Shown: positions 32,320 through 41,752 of the stretch, piece after piece
Layout of the letters: each line of letters opens with the position of its first letter
Position numbering within the stretch: position 1 is the first letter of the stretch
Source: Cyanobacteria bacterium FACHB-63
GTDB lineage: Bacteria > Cyanobacteriota > Cyanobacteriia > Leptolyngbyales > Leptolyngbyaceae
Length of the DNA: 64,000 nt
Assembly: GCA_014695255.1 (NCBI GenBank)
Contig: JACJNX010000077.1
Location: 310,001 to 374,000, forward strand
Direction of reading: 5' to 3'
Translations under genes and position numbers: made by a program
The notes under the pieces: generated by a model
What the model was told of the DNA's origin: nothing
Seen by the model: only the letters and a program-made list of their open reading frames with translations
Database searches by the model: none

Positions 32320-35300
32320 ATGGGGAATCGATCGCCGTATACAGTCTCTTCGTCACCCAAAGCCGTTGGATCACGGTTGCCGTTGCTGCCGTGGCTCTAC
32401 CGCGTGATCGGCATTCCTCAGATTCAGCTACAAGTGCGGCTGCGCGGAAACAATCTTTATATTTTAGCGGAAGGGCGCAACTGTCCGGATCGATCGCTGA
32501 TGTTTGAACAGATGGTTCGGGCATTAGCAAAAATCGAGATCGAAACGCTGCTACCGCCTTCGCAGCCGAAAGTTTATCAGGTGATTCTCTATGGTCGTCG
32601 CGCTGGAGAGCCGCGCCCAGAGTGGGCAGAGGTAATTCACGTTGCTCAGATCGATCGCCATCTAGAAGATCTAAAAGGCGCGAAAACCGAGGGTGAAACG
32701 ACGGTCGCGATTGAGCTTGCCAATTTGGGCATGGCAAAGCGCGGCAGACCGGATGCGATCGCTCGTTATCTTAGCGAAGCATTATCTGCGTTAGGCGTTG
32801 CGGTGCGTGCCAGCGTCAAATCGGCAGCGCTGCCCGAAGAACCCGGACTGCCCCAAATGGCGAATTTAGCCTCGGTTCTGAGCAGCACCGCTTCACTGAC
32901 ACCGCAAGCGCTGCTGAATCGGCTGTGGGTCGTCTGTGAATCGGTCTACAGTCCTGACACCTCGCTGCTCAGCGAGACGATCGCGCAAAGGTTGCGGGAC
33001 TTAGAACTGGATGGATTTCGCGACGCGATCGTCTTTAGCCGCGTCCGGGGAGAAGCAGAGCCAGAGTGGGTGCTGCGAGTCGATCTGACTCCACCCCAAG
33101 AAATGCTGAAAGATTGGGCACGTTGGGGCGATGTCGAGGCGCTGACGCGCTTGATGAGTAGCGCAGTTCGGGATCAAGGGGTAGACCTGTCTGCAACCTT
33201 GATGGACAAGACGCTGCATGTGACGGCTCAACGTCTGAATGCCCCCGAAAAAGAGCGAATCTTCGCCGCGATCGCACCGCTCATCGACACGATCGCGCCG
33301 CAAGGCATTCGAGCGATGGCAGTTTACGGACTGAGCGGCACTCCCAATCCGATTCCACATTTGTCGATCCCCGATGCGCCGACTTGGGTGCAGTGGATGA
33401 ATTTACCCGCCGCACAGCATCCCGCTTTGTCGGAATCGACGCGCCTCCTTGCCCAAGAAGGCGACTTGAGCGCGATCGCGTTCCTGCTGACTCGCTTGCT
33501 CAATCCGCATCTCGATACGCAGTTGGCGACAGGTGGAATTCGGCTGCAAATCCGGCAGAAAGAGGATTTGCTGCACATTATGACTGATGCCCCCGTTTGC
33601 CCGTCTCAGAGTCAAGTGGGCGCAAAAGTCGTGAAATTTATTCGGGCATTAAAGCTGCCGGATGTGCAGGGAGTCCGAGTCTACGGGCGACGATCGGGAC
33701 AAAAGCGCCCTTTGTGGAGCTACGGCACTGATTTTGCTTCTCGCGATCTCAATAGCACCCGTCGGACACGATCGACTCCCGAAACGACTCCAGAGTTTGC
33801 GACTTCGGATGCCTATGTCGGTGATCTGCTAACCAGAGAACCCGGCGCGCTCACTGTTCCAGAGTATGAAGACGTTGAGCCAACGCCCTGGGAGCGGGTG
33901 ACTGAGGCAATTCAGGGGGGAATGGCGCGGACTCGACTGTTTACGATCGAGTCAGAAACCGCACCGAATACCGCTCGCGCTGCACAAACATCTGCCCCAA
34001 ACGACGCAAGAGTGGCGATCGTGTGGGCAGCCTTGGGTATTTTGCTGACGGTTCAGGCGGATTGGCTGCTGGGGCAATTTGTTAAACCCCTAATTGCCGC
34101 GAAACCGGCTCCGATCGCTTCACCCGCTCCTTTGCCACCAGAGCAACTGACGTTACCGCAACTGTCTCTACAAAAAACTGAGGGATTTGACGAGCTTGGT
34201 TCCGGCTTTACGCAACCGACCCAGACGTTACTGACACCCGGATCAGGCTCGACAGCACTCTTGGCTTCGCCGTTGAAGCCGAAAGCCGCGATCGATACCT
34301 CGCGATCGCCGTATCCCACGTTTAACGCCCCACAAATCGATGAAAAGTTTGTGTTGTATCGGCAGTATGTAGCGCAATACGGTGCGCCTGATGTGCTGAT
34401 TGTGGGAAGTTCGAGAGCAATGCGCGGGGTTGATCCAGTTGCACTAGAACAGGCTCTCGCAACGCAGGGCTATTCTGGAATGCGAGTGTTTAACTTCGGC
34501 ATTAATGGTGCAACGGTTCAGGTTGTGGATTTGGTTGTACGGCGATTATTGGCATCGGAAAAACAGCCGAAATTGATTTTGTTTGCCGATGGGTTACGGG
34601 CATTTAACGAGGGGCGACCCGATGCAACGTATAACGCGATCGTGTCCTCTCCGGGCTACCGCAAGCTCCCCGAAGTTGAGATCGATGCGGCTCCCAGTCC
34701 CACGCAAGCCTTTACCAAGCCTTTAGAGACGATCGTTCGCACTCCTACCACGGTTGCCGATCGCTATCAATCTTTTAATGACCAGCTTTTACAGCAAACG
34801 GGTCAGCTTTCGACGATTTGGAGTCAGCGCGATAAGCTGCAAACGCTGATTAAGCGCAGTTTATCGTTTAGTTTTAGCCCGATCGCGACCTCAGAGGCTG
34901 ATCCAGAATCGACGATCGTTCAAGATGGACAAGGCTTGATTGATCTCAATGGCTTTTTGCCGATTTCTTTACGCTTTAATCCGGTCACGTACTATCAGAA
35001 ATACTCCAGAGTTCCGGGAGAAAGCGATGCAGATTACGCCAATTTCAACTTAGAGGGCGCACAAACTCAGGCATTGCGATCGCTAGCACAGTACACCAAG
35101 TCGCAGGATATTCCTTTGGTTGTGATCAACTTGCCGCTGACTGAGAACTATCTCGATTCCTATCGGCGCGAGCGGGAACAGCAGTTTCAGCAATATCTGA
35201 TGCGAATGTCTGGGGAACTTGGTTTTACGTATCGCGATCTGCTTGAGAATTGGAAGAATACACCTGACTTTTTCTCTGATCCAAGTCACCTCAATCGCTA

Positions 35301-35364
35301 CGGTGCTCATGCTGTTTCGACGCATCTTGCGAAAGATCCGCTCATCCCCTGGAGGAAACGCTAG
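32320..35364 (+). CDS. Large DUF1574-domain protein with N-terminal cyanobacterial repeats
   Basis: This protein has about 1,014 residues from the ATG at 32320. A TTG at 32266 adds 18 residues and I cannot exclude it. Three similar N-terminal modules (VRLRGNNLYILAEGRNCPDR, LMDKTLHVTAQRLNAPEKER and IRQKEDLLHIMTDAPVCPSQ) are separated by spacers and each is followed by a strand like VYGRRAGE. A membrane-like segment (VAIVWAALGILLTVQADWLL) near residue 570 precedes the C-terminal DUF1574 part, which contains DVLIVGSSRAMRGVDP and VFNFGINGATVQV, the SGNH-hydrolase-like block I and II layout. A late SDPSHLNRYGAHAVS supplies the Asp-His pair. It may be an acyl-transferase or esterase of envelope polymers with a cytoplasmic sensor half. 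That is inference. Confidence 0.8.
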   Translation: MGNRSPYTVSSSPKAVGSRLPLLPWLYRVIGIPQIQLQVRLRGNNLYILAEGRNCPDRSLMFEQMVRALAKIEIETLLPPSQPKVYQVILYGRRAGEPRPEWAEVIHVAQIDRHLEDLKGAKTEGETTVAIELANLGMAKRGRPDAIARYLSEALSALGVAVRASVKSAALPEEPGLPQMANLASVLSSTASLTPQALLNRLWVVCESVYSPDTSLLSETIAQRLRDLELDGFRDAIVFSRVRGEAEPEWVLRVDLTPPQEMLKDWARWGDVEALTRLMSSAVRDQGVDLSATLMDKTLHVTAQRLNAPEKERIFAAIAPLIDTIAPQGIRAMAVYGLSGTPNPIPHLSIPDAPTWVQWMNLPAAQHPALSESTRLLAQEGDLSAIAFLLTRLLNPHLDTQLATGGIRLQIRQKEDLLHIMTDAPVCPSQSQVGAKVVKFIRALKLPDVQGVRVYGRRSGQKRPLWSYGTDFASRDLNSTRRTRSTPETTPEFATSDAYVGDLLTREPGALTVPEYEDVEPTPWERVTEAIQGGMARTRLFTIESETAPNTARAAQTSAPNDARVAIVWAALGILLTVQADWLLGQFVKPLIAAKPAPIASPAPLPPEQLTLPQLSLQKTEGFDELGSGFTQPTQTLLTPGSGSTALLASPLKPKAAIDTSRSPYPTFNAPQIDEKFVLYRQYVAQYGAPDVLIVGSSRAMRGVDPVALEQALATQGYSGMRVFNFGINGATVQVVDLVVRRLLASEKQPKLILFADGLRAFNEGRPDATYNAIVSSPGYRKLPEVEIDAAPSPTQAFTKPLETIVRTPTTVADRYQSFNDQLLQQTGQLSTIWSQRDKLQTLIKRSLSFSFSPIATSEADPESTIVQDGQGLIDLNGFLPISLRFNPVTYYQKYSRVPGESDADYANFNLEGAQTQALRSLAQYTKSQDIPLVVINLPLTENYLDSYRREREQQFQQYLMRMSGELGFTYRDLLENWKNTPDFFSDPSHLNRYGAHAVSTHLAKDPLIPWRKR

Positions 35365-35394
35365 GCATGAGCGGAAATGCAAGTTTTAAATTCG

Positions 35395-37161
35395 TTACCG
35401 CTTCTGGCGCGAGGCAAGCGCTAAAAAGCCGTCGAACTGAACTTGATCGCCAGTAATCGTACTCGCACCGCTAATACTGCGAATGCTGGCTAATGTGTCT
35501 TGCACTTGCGTTAAAAATGGATTTCCTTGCGCCGATCGACCCATGAACACGGGCAACACTCCATTGTTCACAAACGTCATGAATGCACCTTGATTCACAT
35601 AGAAATAGCCCAAATTCGCATTCGGAAAAGGCGCGATCGAAGCCTGAAAATTCGCGCTTTGGGTGAGATTCCGTTGTGGCTTCGGGTTAAATTCACTCAT
35701 AGAACCGCCTCCAAACAGCAGGATTAGCGTGTTGTCATCTGTCCAACCGTGGCTAAAGAAGTTCAACGCTCGACCGTTAGCAACGGCTCCATAGTTAGCG
35801 AAGGGCTGTCCAGCAATCTCGCCTTGCTGTACCAAGGGCTTGCCGAGTCGGGGAGTGATAAATGTATTAAATTTTTTCAGGGCTGCTTCAGCCGCAGGAC
35901 GATCGCTCGTTTGCATCATCATTCCCATGGCGATATCCATGTTGGGAGACATCGCTGGGATGAAGCCTTTGTTAGTCGGGTAGGCGAATAGAACATATTC
36001 ACCGTTCATCCAGGGGAGAACATCGCGATCGTCTACCCCAATAAAGCCTTGCAGCGTTTGGCGCACTTGATCTAAGCCCTGTTTCCAGGTGGGTTGAGTT
36101 TCTAGTGCGGTCGTCAGGACACGCCAGTAAAGCGCTAGATTCTGGCTGTTTGACATCATGTAATTGACTTCGGGCAGGCGCTCTAGAATCTGATTGCGCG
36201 TGATGAGTGAGGATCGCAAGTCCTCTGGAACCGCTTGTTTAAGATTGACGGCAAATTGCAGGCGCATTCCAGTCGGTTCTGCCCAGACATACCCCTCAGC
36301 AGTGTCGTAAAACTGCGAGAGCGGATCAACCTGATTGGGATCGAACGCTGGCGGTACAGGGCTATTTGGATTGAGTTTGCGAAGCTCTTCGAGTTGGGCT
36401 TGACTGATTTGAGTGATCGTTTTGATGGCTTCGGTGTATTTGCCGTATAGAGTCGCGATCGCCCGACTCGATTTCGGATTGTTGGTGATGCGCTGAAACT
36501 TAGGATTATCCGCCAATTTGCCCTGAGCATCGAGCATCTCTTGAATGGCTGCGGCAGAATCCGAACTGACAAAATAACCAGGGAGAACCGCGATCGCCAG
36601 CTTTGGAACTCGGAAAATTTGAGGCGCTGTTGCTTCAGGTTTTTTTGTGGCTTTCGCTGGAACGGGTGCAAGTGGCTTTTCCGGCTCAAACTCTAAAATG
36701 GTTGCGCCTTTGTACTGAATCTCTTTTGGTGCTTTGGTGCGAGCAGCTTTGATACGATCGACATACTGACCTAATGCGGCTTGATCTTTCACCGACGAAA
36801 CCATCAGAATGCTCTTTGCTGAAAGTAGCGCCACGCCAAACTGATCTCCCAACCACGGCTGGACATCCTTAGCGAAACTCATTCCTTTTTCAGCCGGGTA
36901 AAAGATTCCTCCCGGAAACGCTAGATCAGGTGGAAATAGATTGAACTGGCTCAATTGCTGCCAGCGATCGTCTTGGGTATTAATCATCACAACGCCCAAC
37001 GTCTCTGCGGGCAAAATCCCGGCGATCAAGGTGGATTGTGTGAGCGGAGCAGAAACCGGAGCGGGTTGAGCGAGCACTTTTGGCGGTGCGATCGGTAGCT
37101 CCGGAGCAGCAATTAGACTGAGAGCAGCAAGCGTCGTAAACAAAGAACGTTTTAGCAACAT
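35395..37161 (-). CDS. DUF3352 exported protein
   Basis: This 588-aa protein has a lipoprotein-like or Sec signal (KRSLFTTLAALSLIAAPELP). Two long homologous halves typical of DUF3352 follow: AGILPAETLGVVMINTQDDR and VNYMMSNSQNLALYWR, then GEYVLFAYPTNKG and FAEAALK-like stretches. DUF3352 proteins are found widely in cyanobacteria, and their function is unknown. No catalytic motif can be seen. It is convergent with the DUF1574 gene and separated by 30 bp. Confidence 0.85.
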   Translation of the reverse strand: MLLKRSLFTTLAALSLIAAPELPIAPPKVLAQPAPVSAPLTQSTLIAGILPAETLGVVMINTQDDRWQQLSQFNLFPPDLAFPGGIFYPAEKGMSFAKDVQPWLGDQFGVALLSAKSILMVSSVKDQAALGQYVDRIKAARTKAPKEIQYKGATILEFEPEKPLAPVPAKATKKPEATAPQIFRVPKLAIAVLPGYFVSSDSAAAIQEMLDAQGKLADNPKFQRITNNPKSSRAIATLYGKYTEAIKTITQISQAQLEELRKLNPNSPVPPAFDPNQVDPLSQFYDTAEGYVWAEPTGMRLQFAVNLKQAVPEDLRSSLITRNQILERLPEVNYMMSNSQNLALYWRVLTTALETQPTWKQGLDQVRQTLQGFIGVDDRDVLPWMNGEYVLFAYPTNKGFIPAMSPNMDIAMGMMMQTSDRPAAEAALKKFNTFITPRLGKPLVQQGEIAGQPFANYGAVANGRALNFFSHGWTDDNTLILLFGGGSMSEFNPKPQRNLTQSANFQASIAPFPNANLGYFYVNQGAFMTFVNNGVLPVFMGRSAQGNPFLTQVQDTLASIRSISGASTITGDQVQFDGFLALASRQKR

Positions 37162-37292
37162 AATCCGTGAGATTAACGTAATAATTAAAATCCTGCCTAA
37201 GAGGCTGGGATCGCTGGAATCGTTGAGTAATCTTTACATTAGGGTTCCCAAGAACCTGACTCATCGTGCTGTGAATACTGGGAGAAACCATT

Positions 37293-38183
37293 TTGACGAC
37301 TCTTGAGACATTTGAAACTGAAACCGCAGAAACGCTGGTCAGATTAGCAGTCTTGCTAATTTTTGTGGTCGCTGTTGCGTTCTTTGTGGCAGCGGAACTG
37401 GCGATCGTGTCTGCTTCTAAAGGCGAAATTGACTCGCTTGCCCGTCAAGACGATCGCCCTGGAACTCAAAAAGCAGCTCAACTCGTCCAGAAAGCGCAAA
37501 ACAACCTCGGACAGTATCTTTCGGTGACGCAAACCGGAACGACTGCGGGAAGCCTCTTACTGGGATGGTTAGGAGAAGGTGCAACGGTTCATTGGATTGA
37601 GCCTTGGATCAGTCTGCTTCCGATCGGACATTTTTCTATGATGATTACAACGCACACGATCGCAACCACGATCGCGTTTCTGATTGTGACTTATGTTGAA
37701 ATCGTATTAGGTGAACTGGTACCCAAAGTATTAGCGGCTCATGCTCCAGAAAAAACTGCACTGTTGTTAATTCGTCCGCTTCAGATTTGCTCTTATTTAT
37801 TTTTTCCAGCTTTAGTCATTCTCAACGCAACGGTGCGATTGTTAACCGGACGGATTACCAATCGCGATCGCATTACCGAAGATGAATTTATTCGTAAAGA
37901 TGAATATTCTGTTTTGTTAGCTGGAACGGCTGACCTTACAACTGTCAATCAACAATTGCATCTCAGCTTGCCTGCAAGTGATGCCTATCGAACTGCCGCA
38001 GGGTTTATGATTCATCACTTAAATCGAGTTCCGGCAACGGGCGATCGATTACAGTGGGGTGAATTAGAGTTTGAAGCCACCCGCGTGGTAGAAAATCAAA
38101 TAGAAACGCTTTTATTGCGTCAGGTGACTCGCCCACTCGAAGGCACACCCGAAAAAACCCTAGCCGCTAGTTCTTATGAGTGA
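37293..38183 (+). CDS. CNNM/CorC-like membrane protein lacking CBS domains
   Basis: This 296-aa protein has a DUF21 membrane domain (residues 15-185), with helices at LVRLAVLLIFVVAVAFFVAA, IAFLIVTYVEIVLGELVPKV and CSYLFFPALVILNATV. A CorC/HlyC transporter-associated domain follows (residues 203-285: DEYSVLLAGTADLTTVNQQL, FMIHHLNRVPATGDRLQWG). CNNM/CorC family proteins, linked to Mg2+/Co2+ transport, normally carry a CBS pair between these parts. Here only about 15 residues are left. The start is a TTG preceded by GGAG. Its ATG-TGA end overlaps the next gene by 8 bp. Confidence 0.85.
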   Translation: MTTLETFETETAETLVRLAVLLIFVVAVAFFVAAELAIVSASKGEIDSLARQDDRPGTQKAAQLVQKAQNNLGQYLSVTQTGTTAGSLLLGWLGEGATVHWIEPWISLLPIGHFSMMITTHTIATTIAFLIVTYVEIVLGELVPKVLAAHAPEKTALLLIRPLQICSYLFFPALVILNATVRLLTGRITNRDRITEDEFIRKDEYSVLLAGTADLTTVNQQLHLSLPASDAYRTAAGFMIHHLNRVPATGDRLQWGELEFEATRVVENQIETLLLRQVTRPLEGTPEKTLAASSYE

Positions 38184-39093
38184 AATGATCAATTCTGGTG
38201 TCGCGTTTTACGATCGCACTGCTTGGGGACGCATCACAGTATCAGATGCTGATCGTCTCAATTTTCTCCACAATCAAAGCACCAATACCTTCAAGCTCAG
38301 AAAACCAGGAGAAGGCTGTGATACAGTTTTTCTCACCTCGACGGCAAGAACGATCGATCTTGTAACCGCTTACATTCTGGAAGATTCCGTTTTACTTCTG
38401 GTTTCACCGGGAATGAGTGAGAAAATTATTGCGTTTCTCGATCGCTATATCTTCTTCGCCGACAAGGTGAAACTGGCCGATGTGACTGAACAAACCGCAG
38501 CGTTTAGCCTGCTGAGTGCAAAAAGCCACGACATTGTAAAAGCTCTCGGAGCCGAGACTTTAATCAATCAGCCCTACGGAACGCATTGTCTTGTTGATCA
38601 AGTTCGGATTGCAGCCGGTAGTGGGTTATCAACCGAGGGCTATACCTTAATCTGCGATCGTGATTTCAACCTGAAGCAAAAGCTGATTGACCTTGGCGTA
38701 ACCGAAATCGATGATTCAACCTGGAACGCGCTCCGCATCGAACAAGGTCGCCCGCTGCCTGGAACTGAACTCACCGAAGATTACAATCCGCTTGAAGCAG
38801 GACTTTGGCACACAATTTCTTTTAACAAAGGCTGCTACATCGGACAAGAAACGATCGCTCGTCTCGATACCTACAACGGCGTGAAACAACAGCTTTGGGG
38901 AGTGAAGCTCAATCAATCGGTAGAACCGGGAACACCCGTCAAGATTGAGGATGAAAAAGTAGGCATCATAACGAGCGTTACAGGATCGATCGGGCTTGCG
39001 TACATCCGCACGAAAGCAGGCGGTGCAGGCTTAAACGTCGATTTAGGTGAAATTGTTGAAGTTCCCTATCTGACGCATGAGAAGCAGGCTTAA
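38176..39093 (+). CDS. ygfZ: YgfZ/GcvT-domain folate-binding protein
   Basis: This 305-aa protein matches the YgfZ family related to the glycine cleavage T-protein. Diagnostic is KGCYIGQETIARLDTYNGVK near residue 220, the YgfZ signature with its conserved Cys. The N-terminal domain (LNFLHNQSTNTFKL) forms the folate-binding fold. YgfZ supports assembly or repair of certain iron-sulfur clusters, using tetrahydrofolate. It overlaps the upstream CNNM gene by 8 bp, so co-expression is likely. Confidence 0.92.
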   Translation: MSEMINSGVAFYDRTAWGRITVSDADRLNFLHNQSTNTFKLRKPGEGCDTVFLTSTARTIDLVTAYILEDSVLLLVSPGMSEKIIAFLDRYIFFADKVKLADVTEQTAAFSLLSAKSHDIVKALGAETLINQPYGTHCLVDQVRIAAGSGLSTEGYTLICDRDFNLKQKLIDLGVTEIDDSTWNALRIEQGRPLPGTELTEDYNPLEAGLWHTISFNKGCYIGQETIARLDTYNGVKQQLWGVKLNQSVEPGTPVKIEDEKVGIITSVTGSIGLAYIRTKAGGAGLNVDLGEIVEVPYLTHEKQA

Positions 39094-39114
39094 CTGCTCC
39101 TCACTCAGTCGAGA

Positions 39115-39636
39115 TTACGCTTTCTTATTAACCCGAATGGCCACAACGCTACTTGCAAAGTTGTAAGTGGGACCATCAAGCTCGATCAGCGTTCCCACTT
39201 TGACTTTTTCGCCACCTAGCACGGGCGTTCCATCCACAACTGGAACTTCATTCGTCAGCGTCAGCAGCATATCGGTCGTCAACGCAAGTTCCGGACGAGG
39301 ATCAGGAAATACCTTCAGCGTACCGTCAGGCTGTGGAGTTGCAACGGTACGCGGTAAAAACCGGATCTGCTTTAAGGTTGCCGTTCCTGAAGGCTGTTTT
39401 CGCACCAAAATACTCGTCGTGTCACCAGCTTTGACAAAACTCTTCGGATCACTAGCACCTAATCCGCGCACCATGACATCCACCTCGACAGGCTGACGTG
39501 CCCCTTGCGCCACTGACCCCGATGCCCCTGGAAAAATAAAGATTCCGAACACCACCAGCAGCAAAACGATCGCCGCACCCACATCCAGGATGCTGACTTT
39601 ACCAAAGAGCCGACCTTGGGAATCCACAATAGCCAT
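39115..39636 (-). CDS. DUF4330 membrane protein
   Basis: This 173-aa protein starts with VDSQGRLFGKVSILDVGAAI and a membrane helix (VLLLVVFGIFIFPGA), then a beta-rich extracytoplasmic domain (VEVDVMVRGLGASDP). This is the DUF4330 layout found in cyanobacteria and spirochetes. The function is unknown. It converges with the ygfZ gene, 21 bp apart. Confidence 0.88.
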   Translation of the reverse strand: MAIVDSQGRLFGKVSILDVGAAIVLLLVVFGIFIFPGASGSVAQGARQPVEVDVMVRGLGASDPKSFVKAGDTTSILVRKQPSGTATLKQIRFLPRTVATPQPDGTLKVFPDPRPELALTTDMLLTLTNEVPVVDGTPVLGGEKVKVGTLIELDGPTYNFASSVVAIRVNKKA

Positions 39637-39828
39637 AAATAATGCTTAGTCTAGATGTCGTTCGCGTTGCCCCTGCTTAAAATCAAACAAAATCAACGCC
39701 AGTCAAGATTAGCACGACTCTGTGAAGCGATCGAGCAAAATTCTAGCCCTCCTGCAACTAAATTTGCTCGAATCGCGTCTTGTCCAAAATGTTGACCAAA
39801 GCGCCTCACGCATTTTTTCTACCGTTCT

Positions 39829-40659
39829 ATGATTACAAAAACTTTGCGTCGCCGTTGGCTGTATCCAGTCCTATCGATCGTCATAGCTACCGGAATCTTC
39901 TTCGGTCAGCCGCTGATTGCCCAAGCCATTTCTTGGGGAGATTTGCTCCGGGGGGGAGTCCAGATTTTTCAAGGCGTACAGCTTTCCCGGCTCAGCGATA
40001 ACCAAGAAGCCGAACTCGGTCGCCAAATTAATGATGAACTCACCCGCTCTCAAGTCCGAGTGGTGAACGATCGCGCCTTAACTGCCTATGTCAATGAAAT
40101 TGGTCAACGACTCGCAGCCAGTAGCGATCGGCCCAATCTCCGCTATACGTTCCAAGTCGTCGATCAAAACAGCATTAATGCGTTTGCCACAATGGGCGGT
40201 TACGTCTACGTGCATCGAGGGCTATTAAACGCGGCAGACAATGAAGCTCAACTTGCCAGTGTCATCGGACACGAGATCGGGCATATTGCCGGAAAACACG
40301 CGCTGAATCAAATGCGTCAGGCGGCTGTTCAACAAGGGCTACTAGCAGCCGGAGGACTCGATCGCAGTACAGCGGTGAATCTCGGTGTTCAGCTTGCTCT
40401 ACGCTTACCCAATAACCGCCGCGATGAGTACGACGCGGATGCACGCGGATTACGCACTTTTAGCCGTGCGGGATACGCTCAATCTGAAATGGTCGCGTTT
40501 ATGCGGAAATTGCTTAAATCAGCTTCGCCGCCCACCTTTCTTGCCAATCACCCCGCGACTTCCGATCGCATTACCCGCCTGCAACAGCTTATCAGCGCCA
40601 GCCCCAGTCCCGGACGTGCGGGAACGGATGCTGCTAGCTATCGATCGCGCCTCCGCTAA
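39829..40659 (+). CDS. M48-family metalloprotease
   Basis: This 276-aa protein has an N-terminal signal (WLYPVLSIVIATGIFFGQPL) and an M48 peptidase core. The zinc site is HEIGH in VIGHEIGHIAGKHALNQ, and the third ligand is the Glu in RRDEYDADARGL. The protein resembles exported M48 proteases of the BepA/YfgC type, without the C-terminal TPR of that family. The N-terminal region (IFQGVQLSRLSDNQEAELGR) is typical of cyanobacterial members. A role in outer-membrane protein quality control is inferred. Confidence 0.92.
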   Translation: MITKTLRRRWLYPVLSIVIATGIFFGQPLIAQAISWGDLLRGGVQIFQGVQLSRLSDNQEAELGRQINDELTRSQVRVVNDRALTAYVNEIGQRLAASSDRPNLRYTFQVVDQNSINAFATMGGYVYVHRGLLNAADNEAQLASVIGHEIGHIAGKHALNQMRQAAVQQGLLAAGGLDRSTAVNLGVQLALRLPNNRRDEYDADARGLRTFSRAGYAQSEMVAFMRKLLKSASPPTFLANHPATSDRITRLQQLISASPSPGRAGTDAASYRSRLR

Positions 40660-40709
40660 ACCCAAAGAACTCGGAGCGATAGAACACTCCGAGTTCTTTG
40701 AATTTCAAT

Positions 40710-41465
40710 CTACAACCTTAATGCCTGCTGTCGCCCGCGTTTCTGGGGTTCAACGGGCATCACAATTTCATCCAGCATTAACGTCCGCACCTGATTCGTA
40801 TAGACATTAACCTGATACACTCGCTGAGCATCAATCTCCAGCGCGGTCAGCCACCCGCTTTTTGGATGATATGCGCCTGTGTCGATATCAATCCAACCTT
40901 GTCCACAAGCAACTGCACCCGGTACAACTCCCTGAAACGTAAACGTAATCGTGTGCCCAGTAATAATCGTTTTGTCAGGAAAATAGGGCTGCCTTGAACT
41001 ATGGAACTCATCTCGAATCCAGCAGAACTCTGAATACCCTTGCTGCTCGATCGGGAGGTCAGGATTAACGCCCGCATGAACCAGCCAAACATCTCCTAAG
41101 TCTAAGTAAGTCGGCAAGGTGCGAATCCACTTAACGTGCTCAGCGAGCAGCTCCATTGCGTTATAGCTCGAAACCGTCGCCCGTCCTCCACTTTGTAACC
41201 ATGCCTGAAGCGCAGGCGCATAAACTTGTCCATTCGGAAACGCTTCGAGCAGCAGATGCTCGTGATTACCGAGCAGCGATTGATAGGGGCTATTTTTGAC
41301 AAATTCAATCACCTCGCAGCTTTGAGGACCGCGATCGATTAAATCCCCTAGAAAATAGACCTGATCTTGCGATCCAGGTGCGATCGTGTTGAGCAAGTTC
41401 ATCATCCCTTCGTAGTGACCATGCACATCTCCAATCACAATTCGACGTGCGGGTTGCTGACTCAT
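40710..41465 (-). CDS. PPP-type metallophosphatase
   Basis: This 251-aa protein has the metallophosphoesterase motifs in order: GDVHGHY, GDLIDRGP, GNHE, and later GHT and DTGAYHPKSGWL. These match serine/threonine-phosphatase or ApaH-like enzymes. The ATG at 41465 is used; an upstream start at 41486 adds seven residues. The substrate, protein phosphate or dinucleotide polyphosphate, cannot be told from the sequence. Confidence 0.92.
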   Translation of the reverse strand: MSQQPARRIVIGDVHGHYEGMMNLLNTIAPGSQDQVYFLGDLIDRGPQSCEVIEFVKNSPYQSLLGNHEHLLLEAFPNGQVYAPALQAWLQSGGRATVSSYNAMELLAEHVKWIRTLPTYLDLGDVWLVHAGVNPDLPIEQQGYSEFCWIRDEFHSSRQPYFPDKTIITGHTITFTFQGVVPGAVACGQGWIDIDTGAYHPKSGWLTALEIDAQRVYQVNVYTNQVRTLMLDEIVMPVEPQKRGRQQALRL

Positions 41466-41752
41466 GCGATCGTCCTTCGGAAACACTAAGACTAGAAATT
41501 AGACACTGAAATACGAGAACAGTGGCTTGAGTATATGCCACAATTATGCGCCGTCCATCACAGCAATGGACGATACTCATGGAATCCTCATGTTCTCTAG
41601 GTAGGATGTTATCCTCTTGTCTCTGTGTTGAATCAGAAATTTATCTTCCCGATTCTTGGTTGAATAACGCTTCACAAATTCAGTGTTAAACACTATTACC
41701 CAGGTAGGGAAATGTCCTTCGGAAGTCTGAAGGATAGATTAGATCCGATGTT
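41466..41752. other. Intergenic region between phosphatase and DUF1995 genes
   Basis: This 287-bp stretch contains no convincing gene. The minus-strand frame at 41686-41880 is a shadow of the DUF1995 gene in another frame. A promoter for the phosphatase gene is expected here. Confidence 0.4.
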
